Source: Victivallales bacterium (GTDB lineage: Bacteria > Verrucomicrobiota > Lentisphaeria > Victivallales > SZUA-371). From it: a stretch of DNA of 34,088 nt. The position numbers were made by a program, and so were the translations under genes. Under the pieces are notes generated by a model, which was given only the letters and a program-made list of their open reading frames with translations, was not told the DNA's origin and searched no databases. This document shows, piece after piece, positions 1-8,782 of the stretch (its first letter is position 1; every line of letters begins with the position of its first letter). The DNA is taken from NCBI GenBank assembly GCA_016936495.1, contig JAFGXT010000124.1, forward strand, positions 1 through 34,088, given 5' to 3'.

Positions 1-772
1 ACATATTTTCGGATTTTTTTGCTCGTTCATGATCAATGGATTCAATTTCTTTGATGAACAGCGTTTTATTTCTTTTGAGAATATCGAGCAAAATTGATAG
101 AAAGCTCGGATTCCATATAGATATAAGAGCCAGATTACCAGCTGATACCAGATGGCGCATTGTATGCAGATAAAAATCATCAATTGTATCGGAAGCGGCA
201 ATATCTCCGGGAACCGCCATAACATATTTCATGGCATGGCGCATGATATAATTCAAATACACAGTATCATCCTGGAATCCAATTGGAATACCGCTGGTGG
301 TAAATCTTTTCTGATGCTTAACAGGAGAAATAGACCAATATGCGGATCCTTTCATCAGGCCCGGATTGTGAGTAAACATGGAAAATATCCATGGGGCAAT
401 ACCAGCTTGAAACTCTTGATGCAACGCTCGATTATATGGAATTAACTTATTGGTTGAACTGGTTCCGCTGGTTGGTTCAAAACACCAGGGATGTCCGGGA
501 AACAATACATCAGGTTTTCCAGCGGCAATCTCATCAATGTACGACTCAAAGTCCTGATATTCAGAAACGGGAACTCGTTCGCGAAAATCTTCCAGCGAAT
601 TGATTGAAGCAAAGTCATGCTTCCGTCCGAATTTTGTTTCACGGGCAGTCCTTACAAGTTTAAGCAATCGCTGCATCTGCGTCCGCTTCACATTGCGGAT
701 ACCACGCTTATATGCAATGTATCCGGGCAAAGTCGAACAGTACCACGCAAAATTCACCAGTAGTGTTTTCAT
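1..772 (-). CDS. GH3-family acyl-adenylating enzyme (partial, C-terminus beyond window)
   Basis: About 257 N-terminal residues are present; the frame is open to the left edge. Residues 99-113 read EPTSGTSSTNKLIPY, the Ser/Thr-rich ATP/AMP-binding motif of the ANL-like GH3 family (known from plant acyl acid-amido synthetases and bacterial relatives). The preceding stretch, with a basic RLLK..R.A.ETKFGRKHDF segment at about 35-54 and a FRERVPVSEYQDF segment at 63-75, is also typical. By family, it would activate a carboxylic acid as its adenylate and pass the acyl group to an amine or thiol. The start codon overlaps the stop of the upstream gene by one base (TGATG), so it is probably translationally coupled as the last visible gene of the operon promoted near 8790. 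Substrate unknown. Family call fairly sure; role inferred. Confidence 0.82.
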   Translation of the reverse strand, partial: MKTLLVNFAWYCSTLPGYIAYKRGIRNVKRTQMQRLLKLVRTARETKFGRKHDFASINSLEDFRERVPVSEYQDFESYIDEIAAGKPDVLFPGHPWCFEPTSGTSSTNKLIPYNRALHQEFQAGIAPWIFSMFTHNPGLMKGSAYWSISPVKHQKRFTTSGIPIGFQDDTVYLNYIMRHAMKYVMAVPGDIAASDTIDDFYLHTMRHLVSAGNLALISIWNPSFLSILLDILKRNKTLFIKEIESIDHERAKKSENM

Positions 773-1494
773 CACATTGCATCCAGCTCCTTACGCACCA
801 TCCGCCAGGACATGCGATGGAGATTTTCTATGCTCAGTTCCGTTAGACAAGCCAGTTGCGTACCGGTCTTCCAACATGGATTCATTGAGGCAAAAAAACG
901 GATATGCGGTTTCTGTAGTTCACGTGACGTAATATCGCCGATTCCGTCGCGTAACCAGTAGTCATTCGGGGTCGCTATTATTCCCGTTTCCGAATTAAAA
1001 TCATCGCCAAAACGTGACAAGGCAAGCGTGTTTAAGACTTCCGCTTCAAATGGAGGCGTAACCACATCTAAGGCTGGCCAGTAACGGCGAAAGTGAACTT
1101 GCAGATAACGGTAAGTACGATATCCTTTACAAATAATAAACCAGTACCAGCGAAATTGCGGTTGCTGAAGCACGCGATGATAGATGAAGGGCATGCACAT
1201 TCGTTCAAGCGAAAATAACTGTCGACAATGCTGCGTCACAATGGTATCACCGGAATAAAAAGCGCGAACAGCTACTCCGTTGACCTTGGCATGCATAACA
1301 GCCATAATGGAAAAACCGCCGAGGATGCCGTTTTCGTCGCGTAACAAAGCCACCCATTCTTTGTCGGACAAATCATGCTCAAATGAGCTACGTTCTACTC
1401 TGGAGAAATGCTCACACATCAATCGGTACATGCCTTCGCGCAACTCAGGAGTGAGCCGGTCTACGGGTATAACTTCTGCAGTCAGTTCATTCAT
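772..1494 (-). CDS. GNAT-like hypothetical protein
   Basis: About 240 aa with no strong family signature. The N-terminal half has the feel of a GNAT acyltransferase fold: an LREGMYRLMCEHF helix, then WVALLRDENGILGGFSIM, which looks like the beta strands before an acetyl-CoA site. A Trp/Tyr-rich centre (WYWFIICKGYRTYRYL) follows. I chose the ATG at 1492-1494 (MNELTAEV), which lies just after the upstream stop; an ATG at 1516-1518 would add 8 residues and overlap the upstream gene. No signal peptide or clear membrane helix. It sits between a double-GNAT gene and a GH3-type gene, so acyl transfer in the same pathway is plausible but inferred. It could equally be a structural protein of unknown fold. 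Confidence 0.7.
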   Translation of the reverse strand: MNELTAEVIPVDRLTPELREGMYRLMCEHFSRVERSSFEHDLSDKEWVALLRDENGILGGFSIMAVMHAKVNGVAVRAFYSGDTIVTQHCRQLFSLERMCMPFIYHRVLQQPQFRWYWFIICKGYRTYRYLQVHFRRYWPALDVVTPPFEAEVLNTLALSRFGDDFNSETGIIATPNDYWLRDGIGDITSRELQKPHIRFFASMNPCWKTGTQLACLTELSIENLHRMSWRMVRKELDAM

Positions 1495-1498
1495 ATTG

Positions 1499-2605
1499 TT
1501 ACAACATTCCCAATTCAAAATAATTTATTCGTCCATCTGGCTCTGGCAACGGTTTTTCCGGGTCAGGCCAGTAAACCTGGAAAATATTACTCTTCAAAGT
1601 CAGATGCCATGGTGTTGTAATCTCACGCAGTAACGGATCCTGACTATCGATTCCAATGGCAAGATACCCAGTTGCTTTCTTTTTTAGCTCATACATCGCA
1701 GCATCCAGCAAGGCACGAAATACTTTGCGACAATTATTCATAATAACAATGCAGGATGCCAATTTAACTTTTATCGGATTTTCCGGATCAGGCAACAAGT
1801 CCGTTTTGCAAATACAGTCAGAAAGCTTTTTAACAATTCCCATTCGTCCATGATAAGATCGGATTACAATATTCTTTTGTCGCGATTGATCCCATATTGC
1901 CAGTGCTCCAATAATCTGTCCGGCATCATCCCGGGCTATAAAAAAATTATCAATGCCGATGCCTTTTAAAGGTCCGGTTTCGCCTTCCAATTCCGCTCTT
2001 GAAACGACCGGGAAAAACTGCTTTTGGGAACCTTCGCGATGCAGAAAATCAAGTAATGTCGGAATGACCTCTATCGTTCCACGGGTTATGCTTATCCCAG
2101 AAGTCGCTACCGAACGTTTTCCGCTCCTGAAGATCGGCAACAGCAATGTATGATAAGTAGCAAGCAGCTGATAAACTGGAAAGCCCACACGTTCTTCGGT
2201 TAAAACAATGGCAGCTGCATTGTCAGCCATGATTGAACTGAGATAAAAAGGGACATTGAATTCAGTATTATGCAATTTCCGTAAAAACTGATACCCCCGG
2301 GCAAGTATCAATGATTTACGGTGAGCTTGAGAAATACGCAAATGACTCAGATAGCCGATCTCAAGCGGCAAACCATTAAAATAGACCTGACGCCGAGAGA
2401 TCACTCCAACGGCAATGATATTGCCGTTTCTTTCCGTCACCATGACGACAGGTTCACTGCCCTGTATTTCCAGCGCAGAAAAAAAAGATTGTTCGTAATC
2501 ATAGGTCAACGCCAACGCCCCATTCATTTCCGCTTCCCGGAGCAACTGTCGAATTGCCGAATCATCATCAGGAACGGCAAGTCTAAAACATAATTTTGAA
2601 TTCAT
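1499..2605 (-). CDS. Tandem GNAT-domain acyltransferase
   Basis: 368 aa, long enough for two GNAT folds. Domain one (about residues 6-150) starts with the typical FRLAVPDDDSAIRQLLREAE opening and contains IGYLSHLRISQAHRKSLILA, where the R..HR..G/A acetyl-CoA pyrophosphate loop is expected. Domain two (about 190-350) includes FFIARDDAGQIIGALAIWD and a later NCRKVFRALLDAAMYELKKK helix. GNAT enzymes move an acyl group from acyl-CoA or acyl carrier protein to an amine; tandem forms include aminoacyl-dependent transferases. Start ATG follows an AAGGA-type site 11 bases after the upstream radical SAM stop. Part of the same operon; the acceptor cannot be told from sequence. Confidence 0.78.
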   Translation of the reverse strand: MNSKLCFRLAVPDDDSAIRQLLREAEMNGALALTYDYEQSFFSALEIQGSEPVVMVTERNGNIIAVGVISRRQVYFNGLPLEIGYLSHLRISQAHRKSLILARGYQFLRKLHNTEFNVPFYLSSIMADNAAAIVLTEERVGFPVYQLLATYHTLLLPIFRSGKRSVATSGISITRGTIEVIPTLLDFLHREGSQKQFFPVVSRAELEGETGPLKGIGIDNFFIARDDAGQIIGALAIWDQSRQKNIVIRSYHGRMGIVKKLSDCICKTDLLPDPENPIKVKLASCIVIMNNCRKVFRALLDAAMYELKKKATGYLAIGIDSQDPLLREITTPWHLTLKSNIFQVYWPDPEKPLPEPDGRINYFELGML

Positions 2606-2616
2606 TACCTTGTTCC

Positions 2617-3948
2617 TTATGTTTCATCTCTGACTCCAAGCGGAATTCCGCGTTTGCTGGAAATCTCCCTATGCAATAACGCATTTACACTGAGATAGCG
2701 CCATAAATTCTTAAAACTTGAACAATTACAGCGAAAATCAATTGCTCGTTTCAGAATTGCACCAATGGAGAAAAATCTGCGCCTGGCCTGCAAACAATTA
2801 AGCTCAAGTTCCCGGGAGGTCATTCTCTGCGGCTTGACTGGAGACTGACCAAAATAAAAATCATCGTCCAGCCACCAGTGTTCGCTGAGCAACTCTCCAT
2901 TTTCTTTAAGTTCCCTGTAGAGCGGTGTACCTGGAAAGGCTACCAAATGATTAAAAGCCGCGATAAACATCTTTTCCCGCATGGCAAAACTTACGCTTGA
3001 ATCAAAACTATCGGGAGTATCATCCGGATATCCGAACATAAAAGTCCCATAAACAAAAATTCCGTTATTTCTTAGATTTTCAAGCACTTCAGTATATTCT
3101 TCAGCTTTATTGGCACTTTTATTCATGGCTCTCAAGTTGGCAGGATTAAGCGACTCAAATCCTATCAACAGGCCAAGACAACCGCTTTCTGCCATAAGCC
3201 GTACCAGTTCAGGATCTTTTAGCCCAGAGATTCCACACTGCGTTATCCATTTACAGCCAAGTGGTTTCACCGCACGGCAGAGTTCTTTTGTCCCTTCCTT
3301 ATTCCCGGCGAAATTATCATCGACAAAAAATATATATTTATGCCTGGCTTCCCTGATTTCTCGTACCACATCTTCAGGCGGACGCTGACGGTATGTAGAC
3401 TTATAAAATGCGGCAATGGAACAAAAACTACATTTCATCGGGCACCCTCGGCTGGTTTCAATCAAGGAAAGTGGCATGTAATTTTTTCCTTTGAAAATAT
3501 CACGCCGGATTTTCAAGTCTTTTAAATCACAGGGAGAAGCTGCCTTGTAGCGCATTTGAAGTTTGCCTGCAACAACATCGTTCAGGATATTTCCCCAGAT
3601 GCCTTCCGCTTCTCCAAGACAAATAGCATCGGCATGCTCCAAAGCCTCTTCAGGACACAATGTAGCATGATATCCTCCAAAAATAACCGGAATTTTTTTG
3701 CTTCGAAATTTTTCCGCAATTTGATAGCCACGCTTGGCGGTATAGGTTTCAAGCGAAATTCCCACCAGGTCTGCAGACTGGTTGTAATCGATTTTTTCCA
3801 CGCGGTCATCAAAAAATACCACTTCCCAGTTTTCGGGAGTCAATGCAGCCAGAATTCCCATTGCCAACGGTTCCTGCTGCCATGACCTGACAAACTTTTT
3901 ACCGGGTCGCCGTCCCATTGCAGGATATATCAAGATTAATTTTGGCAT
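2617..3948 (-). CDS. B12-binding-domain radical SAM enzyme (A)
   Basis: 443 aa. Residues 1-130 form a Rossmann-like cobalamin-binding domain (start PKLILIYPAMG; SADLVGISLETYT at 58-70; IPVIFGGYHATLCPEEAL at 86-103). No DxHxxG motif is seen, as is usual in class B radical SAM enzymes. Residues 160-380 are the radical SAM core with CPMKCSFC (Cys 169, 173, 176) binding the 4Fe-4S cluster, followed by IFFVDDNFAG and GLLIGFESLNP. The roughly 80-residue tail is rich in Arg/Phe, as in HpnJ/BchE-like proteins. Known relatives methylate unactivated carbons or carry out cyclisations and rearrangements. A very strong AAGGAGG site lies inside the end of the upstream gene, which it overlaps by 13 bases. 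Substrate unknown. Confidence 0.9.
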   Translation of the reverse strand: MPKLILIYPAMGRRPGKKFVRSWQQEPLAMGILAALTPENWEVVFFDDRVEKIDYNQSADLVGISLETYTAKRGYQIAEKFRSKKIPVIFGGYHATLCPEEALEHADAICLGEAEGIWGNILNDVVAGKLQMRYKAASPCDLKDLKIRRDIFKGKNYMPLSLIETSRGCPMKCSFCSIAAFYKSTYRQRPPEDVVREIREARHKYIFFVDDNFAGNKEGTKELCRAVKPLGCKWITQCGISGLKDPELVRLMAESGCLGLLIGFESLNPANLRAMNKSANKAEEYTEVLENLRNNGIFVYGTFMFGYPDDTPDSFDSSVSFAMREKMFIAAFNHLVAFPGTPLYRELKENGELLSEHWWLDDDFYFGQSPVKPQRMTSRELELNCLQARRRFFSIGAILKRAIDFRCNCSSFKNLWRYLSVNALLHREISSKRGIPLGVRDET

Positions 3949-5330
3949 GTCTGCTCCTCCTTGAAATTAGTGTTGTAGTATTCGGCTGGAGGTGCGACAC
4001 CGGGACAGTCTCGCGAATAAGGAGTATCAAATCTCGGTTCAGTATTGAGACGCTTTACGAAGATACGATAGGCAAGGTTACCGCAGAAATTTATAGCGCT
4101 ATTAATTCCGAAGCCCCGCATACGACCAAGTATATGCTGTAGTTTAAAGGTATCCTTATAAGCCTGCTTGAATCCGCTAAAAAGTTCATCCGGAGTCATC
4201 TTAGCCGGTTGTATAACTACATGCATAGTGTCGTAATCATTCCAGTTAAAACTGATAATCCGCTTTTCAGCCAACAGCCGCCGGAATAATCCGGTTCCAG
4301 GATATGGGGTGTAGATGGAATACCTCGGAATATCTATTTTAAGCTCACGCACCCGTTCAACAGTTTTGTTGAAAATATCATGATCATCATCGTCAAATCC
4401 GAAAACAAAACACCCTTGAACCGAGATTCCCAACGAGTGCATCGTCTCCATAACCTCATGGTAATTTACCGGCTTATTAAATCCTTTATGTATCTGTTTT
4501 AATACCGCCTCTTCGTTTGATTCAAAACCAAACAGCAGAAAGGAGCAACCGCTCTGAGACATCAGCGACAATAATTCCTGGTCTCTGATAATATCTACAG
4601 TCGCCAGACCTCCCCAGCGTTTTTTCAATGGGATCATAGCCTTAAACAACTCTTTTGCGTACTCCGGGTCTTCCGCGAGACTTACATCATTTAACGCAAT
4701 ATAACGTCCCGGTACCTTACGAATATCTCGCACGACATCTGCAATCGGACGCTTCAGGTATTTTGGCCAGACTGCCGGAACCGTACAAAAATCGCAGTTT
4801 CTGCGACACCCCCGAGTGGCATGCACCGCATAAGGAATCATGTAACCATGTTTTCGATGCAGGTCATGCCTCGGTAATGGAACATCAAGAAGCTCATCAC
4901 CGTCAATAGGCTGTTCACGATATACTTTGCGCATTATTCCGCGCATAAAATCCCGAACCAATTCCGGCCACGAATGTTCTCCGCGTCCAATCATAATTGC
5001 ATCAGCATGATTGATTGCTTCTCCAGGTAAAATGGTCACATGGACCCCGCCTAGAACTACCGGCGTACCGTTTTTTCGGTAGTGGTCGGCTATCTGGTAA
5101 GCACTCAAAGCACAACCGGTAATCACGCTGATACCAACCAGGTCAGCCGGATAATCCAGGGGGATATCTTCCACACTGCCGTCGATTAACTTGATATTAA
5201 TTCCGGGAATATCGGAAATCATTGCCGCCAATGTACAGATTGATAAAGGCATCTCACGCATTGAACGAACAAATCTACCGATACGAATCTTATGCATGTG
5301 GGCATCCGGCATAATCAGTAAAATCTTCAT
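3936..5330 (-). CDS. B12-binding-domain radical SAM enzyme (B)
   Basis: 464 aa, same architecture as its downstream neighbour: cobalamin-binding domain at 1-130 (ADLVGISVITGCALSAYQIA at 62-81; VVLGGVHVTILPGEA at 91-105), radical SAM core at 165-375 with CRRNCDFC (Cys 175, 179, 182), GFESNEEAVLKQIHKGFNK after the core strands, and a C-terminal tail of about 90 residues. The two proteins look like diverged paralogues and may act one after the other on the same molecule. The gene starts by ATGA overlap with the upstream radical SAM gene, with GGGAGG seven bases before the ATG. Class B enzymes include methyltransferases and the BchE oxidative cyclase; which chemistry applies here is not visible. 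Confidence 0.9.
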   Translation of the reverse strand: MKILLIMPDAHMHKIRIGRFVRSMREMPLSICTLAAMISDIPGINIKLIDGSVEDIPLDYPADLVGISVITGCALSAYQIADHYRKNGTPVVLGGVHVTILPGEAINHADAIMIGRGEHSWPELVRDFMRGIMRKVYREQPIDGDELLDVPLPRHDLHRKHGYMIPYAVHATRGCRRNCDFCTVPAVWPKYLKRPIADVVRDIRKVPGRYIALNDVSLAEDPEYAKELFKAMIPLKKRWGGLATVDIIRDQELLSLMSQSGCSFLLFGFESNEEAVLKQIHKGFNKPVNYHEVMETMHSLGISVQGCFVFGFDDDDHDIFNKTVERVRELKIDIPRYSIYTPYPGTGLFRRLLAEKRIISFNWNDYDTMHVVIQPAKMTPDELFSGFKQAYKDTFKLQHILGRMRGFGINSAINFCGNLAYRIFVKRLNTEPRFDTPYSRDCPGVAPPAEYYNTNFKEEQTCQN

Positions 5331-6472
5331 TTTTCAACCTCCCGTACTTTATCCGCTAGGCATAACGGTACCAGACGACCGTTTTTCACGGTCGCGTCTG
5401 GACAATTTCGACAATGAACAACCGTGCCGTTGTCAATAACCTCCGCGGGTTGCTGTAATAATATTCGCAACGCTCTCAGCTTTGCCTTACGGCGTAACGA
5501 ATAAGTCAGCAACTTAAGATTACCGAACAGGCAACCTCCACTGAAAGCATTCAACAGCAGTTGCATACGAAACTGCAGAGCATTTTGATGGGTGTAAAAA
5601 GGATAACGCCTCTTAAAACAATAATAGATCTGTAAGTAAATTTTTTCTATTAGCCCAGTATGGCAAGAAGCATAATATTTTTTCCCATCCGGCAAGTTCA
5701 CGACTCCAGTCAGGAATGACAACCAGCGAGTATCCATTTTATCTAAATTGGAACCGACCCGGGCAAAAGGCCTTAAGCGATAGTTTTTCTGAAACCATTT
5801 AACCACCGAAGCAATACATGGGACCTCGGATGATACTTTTCCTGAGCCGATTTGTCCACTCATTCCGGCAATAATATCACCTTCAACCCAGTCTATCTGC
5901 GAATTGTTCCGACACAGAGTTACCAGCAGATAAGTTATGCCGGGAATACTCACTACCAGATCTGCAAACTGCGGCAATTCCAGCTCATCGCAAGCGGTAA
6001 ATACCACTCCTGTCTCCATTCCGTAGGAACAAATCAGCCTGGTCTTTTGCTCTATCAATTTCCGGCAATCTTCAAATGACGACGAATCCGGCAAATCAGT
6101 ACGTTGTTGTGACGGCTCAATATGCAGAAAGATCAGATCAGCTCCGGCTGCGCTTAGTTTCATCGACATAGCATCATCCAGCAATAAACCGTTGGTAAAA
6201 ATCTCCACCGTTATACCGCGTTGTTTAATCATCTTAACTATTTCCGGCAATTGAGGATGAAGCATAACTTCCCCTCCGGCAAGAGCAAGAGAATCAATTC
6301 GACGCAATTTGATCATGATATCAAGTTCATCGCGAATTTCATCCAGAGTTTTATTATGCGGAGCAGCTTCGTTATAACAGGCTCTGCAGATAATATTACA
6401 ACCGCGATTAATATCAAGGACTCCGTGTGGGACTCTGTCGGCGCTCCAAGGAAGATGCCATGCGTTATTCAT
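5327..6472 (-). CDS. Radical SAM enzyme with C-terminal Cys motif
   Basis: 381 aa with the start set at 6472: a perfect AGGAGG lies six bases upstream of this ATG, inside the end of the preceding gene. A longer reading from 6583 would overlap that gene by over 100 bases and has no conserved sequence. CNIICRAC (Cys 25, 29, 32) is the CxxxCxxC cluster motif very near the N-terminus, followed by ALAGGEVMLHPQLPE (the GGE SAM-binding motif) and TVEIFTNGLLLD. The tail has Cys 354, 357 and 371 (HCRNCPD ... LC), which may hold an auxiliary cluster in the manner of short SPASM/twitch domains. No B12 domain. First of three consecutive radical SAM genes; downstream overlap is ATGA. Confidence 0.88.
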   Translation of the reverse strand: MNNAWHLPWSADRVPHGVLDINRGCNIICRACYNEAAPHNKTLDEIRDELDIMIKLRRIDSLALAGGEVMLHPQLPEIVKMIKQRGITVEIFTNGLLLDDAMSMKLSAAGADLIFLHIEPSQQRTDLPDSSSFEDCRKLIEQKTRLICSYGMETGVVFTACDELELPQFADLVVSIPGITYLLVTLCRNNSQIDWVEGDIIAGMSGQIGSGKVSSEVPCIASVVKWFQKNYRLRPFARVGSNLDKMDTRWLSFLTGVVNLPDGKKYYASCHTGLIEKIYLQIYYCFKRRYPFYTHQNALQFRMQLLLNAFSGGCLFGNLKLLTYSLRRKAKLRALRILLQQPAEVIDNGTVVHCRNCPDATVKNGRLVPLCLADKVREVEK

Positions 6473-7427
6473 TAGCCACCTCCTGTCGTGATTGATTCTG
6501 GGGGAAACGCAAAAGCGTTGCCCCTCGATGAAAGAATTCCGAAGAAAATCCCATTTTCTGAAGAAAAAGGTAGTGCCGGTCAAAAGGATTTTTTACAGCG
6601 GTCAATTCTTTGACCTGATTCCAACCCAAACGAAATAAACCGCTCCACAACCATGGTTTCATTGGCAGATCAGATGCATATAAAACTTTGTCTTGCAGCC
6701 TGGAATCATCCAGCAGAATTTCGAGGTATTTTATTCTGGTCGGTAGAATAAATGCGCTGGTATCGCCATAAAAATTCTCATATTCCAGTGCCATTTTACG
6801 CCAATATTTAAAGTAGCATTTTTCATGCAGGAACATTCTTGCTCCGCAATGTGCGCCGATAACCGTAACCCCTTTATTCAGCGCAGGAATCAGTCTTAAC
6901 GGATCATTGAGACGATTGTTTTGATGTGGCATAAAATGTTCGTTTCCAGTATGGCACAACAACGGAAGGCGATAATGAGCCATCATTTCGTAAAAAGGTA
7001 TACAGCGACTATCTGCCGGATCGATATTCTGAACCGAAGGTAACCATTTCACCAGACATGCTCCGGCCTTTACCGCATTCTCCAGCTCAAATATAGCATT
7101 TTCTCGATACGGGTTTATACTGGTACCAAACAATACCTTGGAATGGTTTTCTGCCAATCCGGCGACATATTCATTTCTGACTTTAAAAATATCCCGGTCA
7201 GTGATAACGTCATTTCTTCCGACCGGACCATCCATCGCCAGAAAAACCGCTTTGTCAATCATCCGACAAGAGTCAAGGGTTTCAGCCATTGCTTTCCCAT
7301 CATGCGAAATAAGATCGGATTTTTTGAAGATTAACCGTCCCCGCAAAGTTTGTCGAAGCCGTGCGGCACGCTCACTGCCTGCATGACTTGTAAGCTCTAT
7401 GGCGTGAACATGAATGTCACAAATCAT
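6465..7427 (-). CDS. Amidohydrolase-2 family TIM-barrel metal-dependent hydrolase
   Basis: 320 aa from the ATG at 7425-7427, which overlaps the upstream TAA by one base (TAATG). Metal-ligand pattern is complete: DIHVHA with His 6 and His 8, LLCHTGNEH with His 159, IGAHCGAR with His 193, and YASDLPMKP with Asp 253. This matches the amidohydrolase-2 (PF04909-type) group, whose members hydrolyse amides or lactones or decarboxylate aromatic acids. Lys 127 (CLVKWLP) also fits the barrel. No signal peptide, so cytoplasmic. It sits between a membrane acyltransferase and a radical SAM gene, which suggests a dedicated processing step rather than general catabolism. Reaction not assignable from sequence. 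Confidence 0.87.
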   Translation of the reverse strand: MICDIHVHAIELTSHAGSERAARLRQTLRGRLIFKKSDLISHDGKAMAETLDSCRMIDKAVFLAMDGPVGRNDVITDRDIFKVRNEYVAGLAENHSKVLFGTSINPYRENAIFELENAVKAGACLVKWLPSVQNIDPADSRCIPFYEMMAHYRLPLLCHTGNEHFMPHQNNRLNDPLRLIPALNKGVTVIGAHCGARMFLHEKCYFKYWRKMALEYENFYGDTSAFILPTRIKYLEILLDDSRLQDKVLYASDLPMKPWLWSGLFRLGWNQVKELTAVKNPFDRHYLFLQKMGFSSEFFHRGATLLRFPQNQSRQEVANE

Positions 7428-8113
7428 TATTCTTTTGCACTCTTGTTGTCTACTCTTCTGCCATTTTCCCACCGAGTAAAGGGAGGAAACGACATCATTG
7501 CCCTTGTACATTCACCATCGGCAATTTCTGTCCCTGCTGTCAACAGTGAATAACCACCCACAATGACATTGTCCCCGATTATTATTGGGGACAGCAATAA
7601 TTCAAGATTGCCGTCATCACTCTTTACTAAGACATGACCGTTCAGCCGAACCCCAGCACCGAAAATAACGTTGTTACCAATTTTCAGGCAATGCCGATCA
7701 AGAATTTTTGTCCCTGGGGACCAGTAAGTTAAACGTCCGATTTCAGCCCCCCATAGTCGCAGCCAATGGCTGTATAGACCAGGGATCAACCGCAGCAATT
7801 CTTCAAGAGCAGGAAACCTGCAAAAGATTATTTGCAGATTAGTCATGGCCCACCATGTAAAATATTCTCGACTGCCTACTACTATTCGCTTTTTTTTGAT
7901 TGGTAGTATCATTTTGATAAGTCGTGCTGCAATCGGTGGAAAAAGGTAAATACAGCCAATTCCTGACACACATCGAATCCATCCCCTTTCCCAAGGATAC
8001 ACAAAGAGCAACACGACCGATAGTGCCAGAAAAAACTGAATACTATTCAGAAATAACATCAGCAAGCATTGCGTAAAACTGAAATCTGAAAATCTTACCA
8101 CATTGCCGTTCAT
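7427..8113 (-). CDS. Membrane-anchored hexapeptide-repeat acyltransferase
   Basis: 228 aa from the ATG at 8111-8113, overlapping the upstream TGA (ATGA). Two hydrophobic segments near the N-terminus (about residues 14-38 and 48-66) are followed by a basic stretch (LPIKKKRIVVG) and an amphipathic region with WWAMTNLQIIFCRFPALEEL. The C-terminal half, about 120-205, is a left-handed beta-helix of LbetaH/hexapeptide type: IGRLTYWSPG, LKIGNNVIFGAGVRLNGHV, PIIIGDNVIVGGYSLLTAGTEI. Such proteins transfer acetyl or longer acyl groups from CoA or ACP; the membrane anchor suggests a lipid or membrane-bound acceptor. Relation to the rest of the operon is inferred from coupling. Confidence 0.83.
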   Translation of the reverse strand: MNGNVVRFSDFSFTQCLLMLFLNSIQFFLALSVVLLFVYPWERGWIRCVSGIGCIYLFPPIAARLIKMILPIKKKRIVVGSREYFTWWAMTNLQIIFCRFPALEELLRLIPGLYSHWLRLWGAEIGRLTYWSPGTKILDRHCLKIGNNVIFGAGVRLNGHVLVKSDDGNLELLLSPIIIGDNVIVGGYSLLTAGTEIADGECTRAMMSFPPFTRWENGRRVDNKSAKE

Positions 8114-8730
8114 GCTGTTTTTGCCGTACATTTTCTTAATTTCCGAACAACAAACATCAATATCAGCGCGACAATCAATCCGGCAAGGAAACCGAGAATC
8201 AGTAGCCATACGCCTTGTTTGACCGCATGGTTCAATATCGGATTATTCAGAAAATCTACTCCTGCATGAGCTGCCGCTATCTTCCATTTTCCGTTTTGCT
8301 TGACAACCACAGCAGTCCAACGGGATTGCTGTACAATCTCACGTCCATCTTTCAGCTTATAAGTTTCCTGGTTAGTGCCATAGCAATATCCCGTATTGGC
8401 ATCAATAAACCGGGTTAGAATATCCGCACTAGGCTTACACTTCATGCTAATCAGCATAGAATCAGGACTTTTAAACATCAGCTGAAAGAATTTATCAACC
8501 TGAGATGCTGATGTCAAAGTTGTCTGATTGACAGTAGTGAAAGCAAAATCAGGAGTAAAGCAAGAGTTCAATAGCTTCATATCGCAATTGTTAATTGCCG
8601 TAATGACTGTATCTTTTAAGGTTCGCAAGGCTTGGTGCTTTACTTTACTGGGGTCATCTTCAGCTCGAAGGTTTCCACCAAACAGCCCTGCCAGCATTGT
8701 TATAAAAAAAATCCATCTATTTCTGCGCAT
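8110..8730 (-). CDS. Exported, C-terminally anchored NTF2/SnoaL-like protein
   Basis: 206 aa from the ATG at 8728-8730, which has AAGGA seven bases upstream; a longer reading would add 27 residues without a ribosome site. Residues 1-23 (MRRNRWIFFITMLAGLFGG, then an A-type cleavage at LRA) are a signal peptide. About 28-150 looks like a DUF4440/SnoaL-type NTF2 fold: TVITAINNCDMKLLNSCFTP, a Q.TLTSASQVDKFFQLMF helix, and a final SRWTAVVVKQNGKWKIAAAH strand pair. Residues about 172-197 form one transmembrane helix with an RKLRK tail, so the fold faces the periplasm. First gene of the nine-gene operon. The NTF2 fold serves as a small-ligand pocket or enzyme (isomerase, cyclase) in many pathways; activity here is unknown. 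Confidence 0.8.
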   Translation of the reverse strand: MRRNRWIFFITMLAGLFGGNLRAEDDPSKVKHQALRTLKDTVITAINNCDMKLLNSCFTPDFAFTTVNQTTLTSASQVDKFFQLMFKSPDSMLISMKCKPSADILTRFIDANTGYCYGTNQETYKLKDGREIVQQSRWTAVVVKQNGKWKIAAAHAGVDFLNNPILNHAVKQGVWLLILGFLAGLIVALILMFVVRKLRKCTAKTA

Positions 8731-8782
8731 TCTCACATCCTTTATTTTACTTACCCCAAAAAACAAATGATTAACCTTTCCA

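Noticed and set aside
6473-6583. 37-residue N-terminal extension of the first radical SAM gene
   Set aside because: It would overlap the amidohydrolase gene by 119 bases, while the ATG at 6472 has a perfect AGGAGG.
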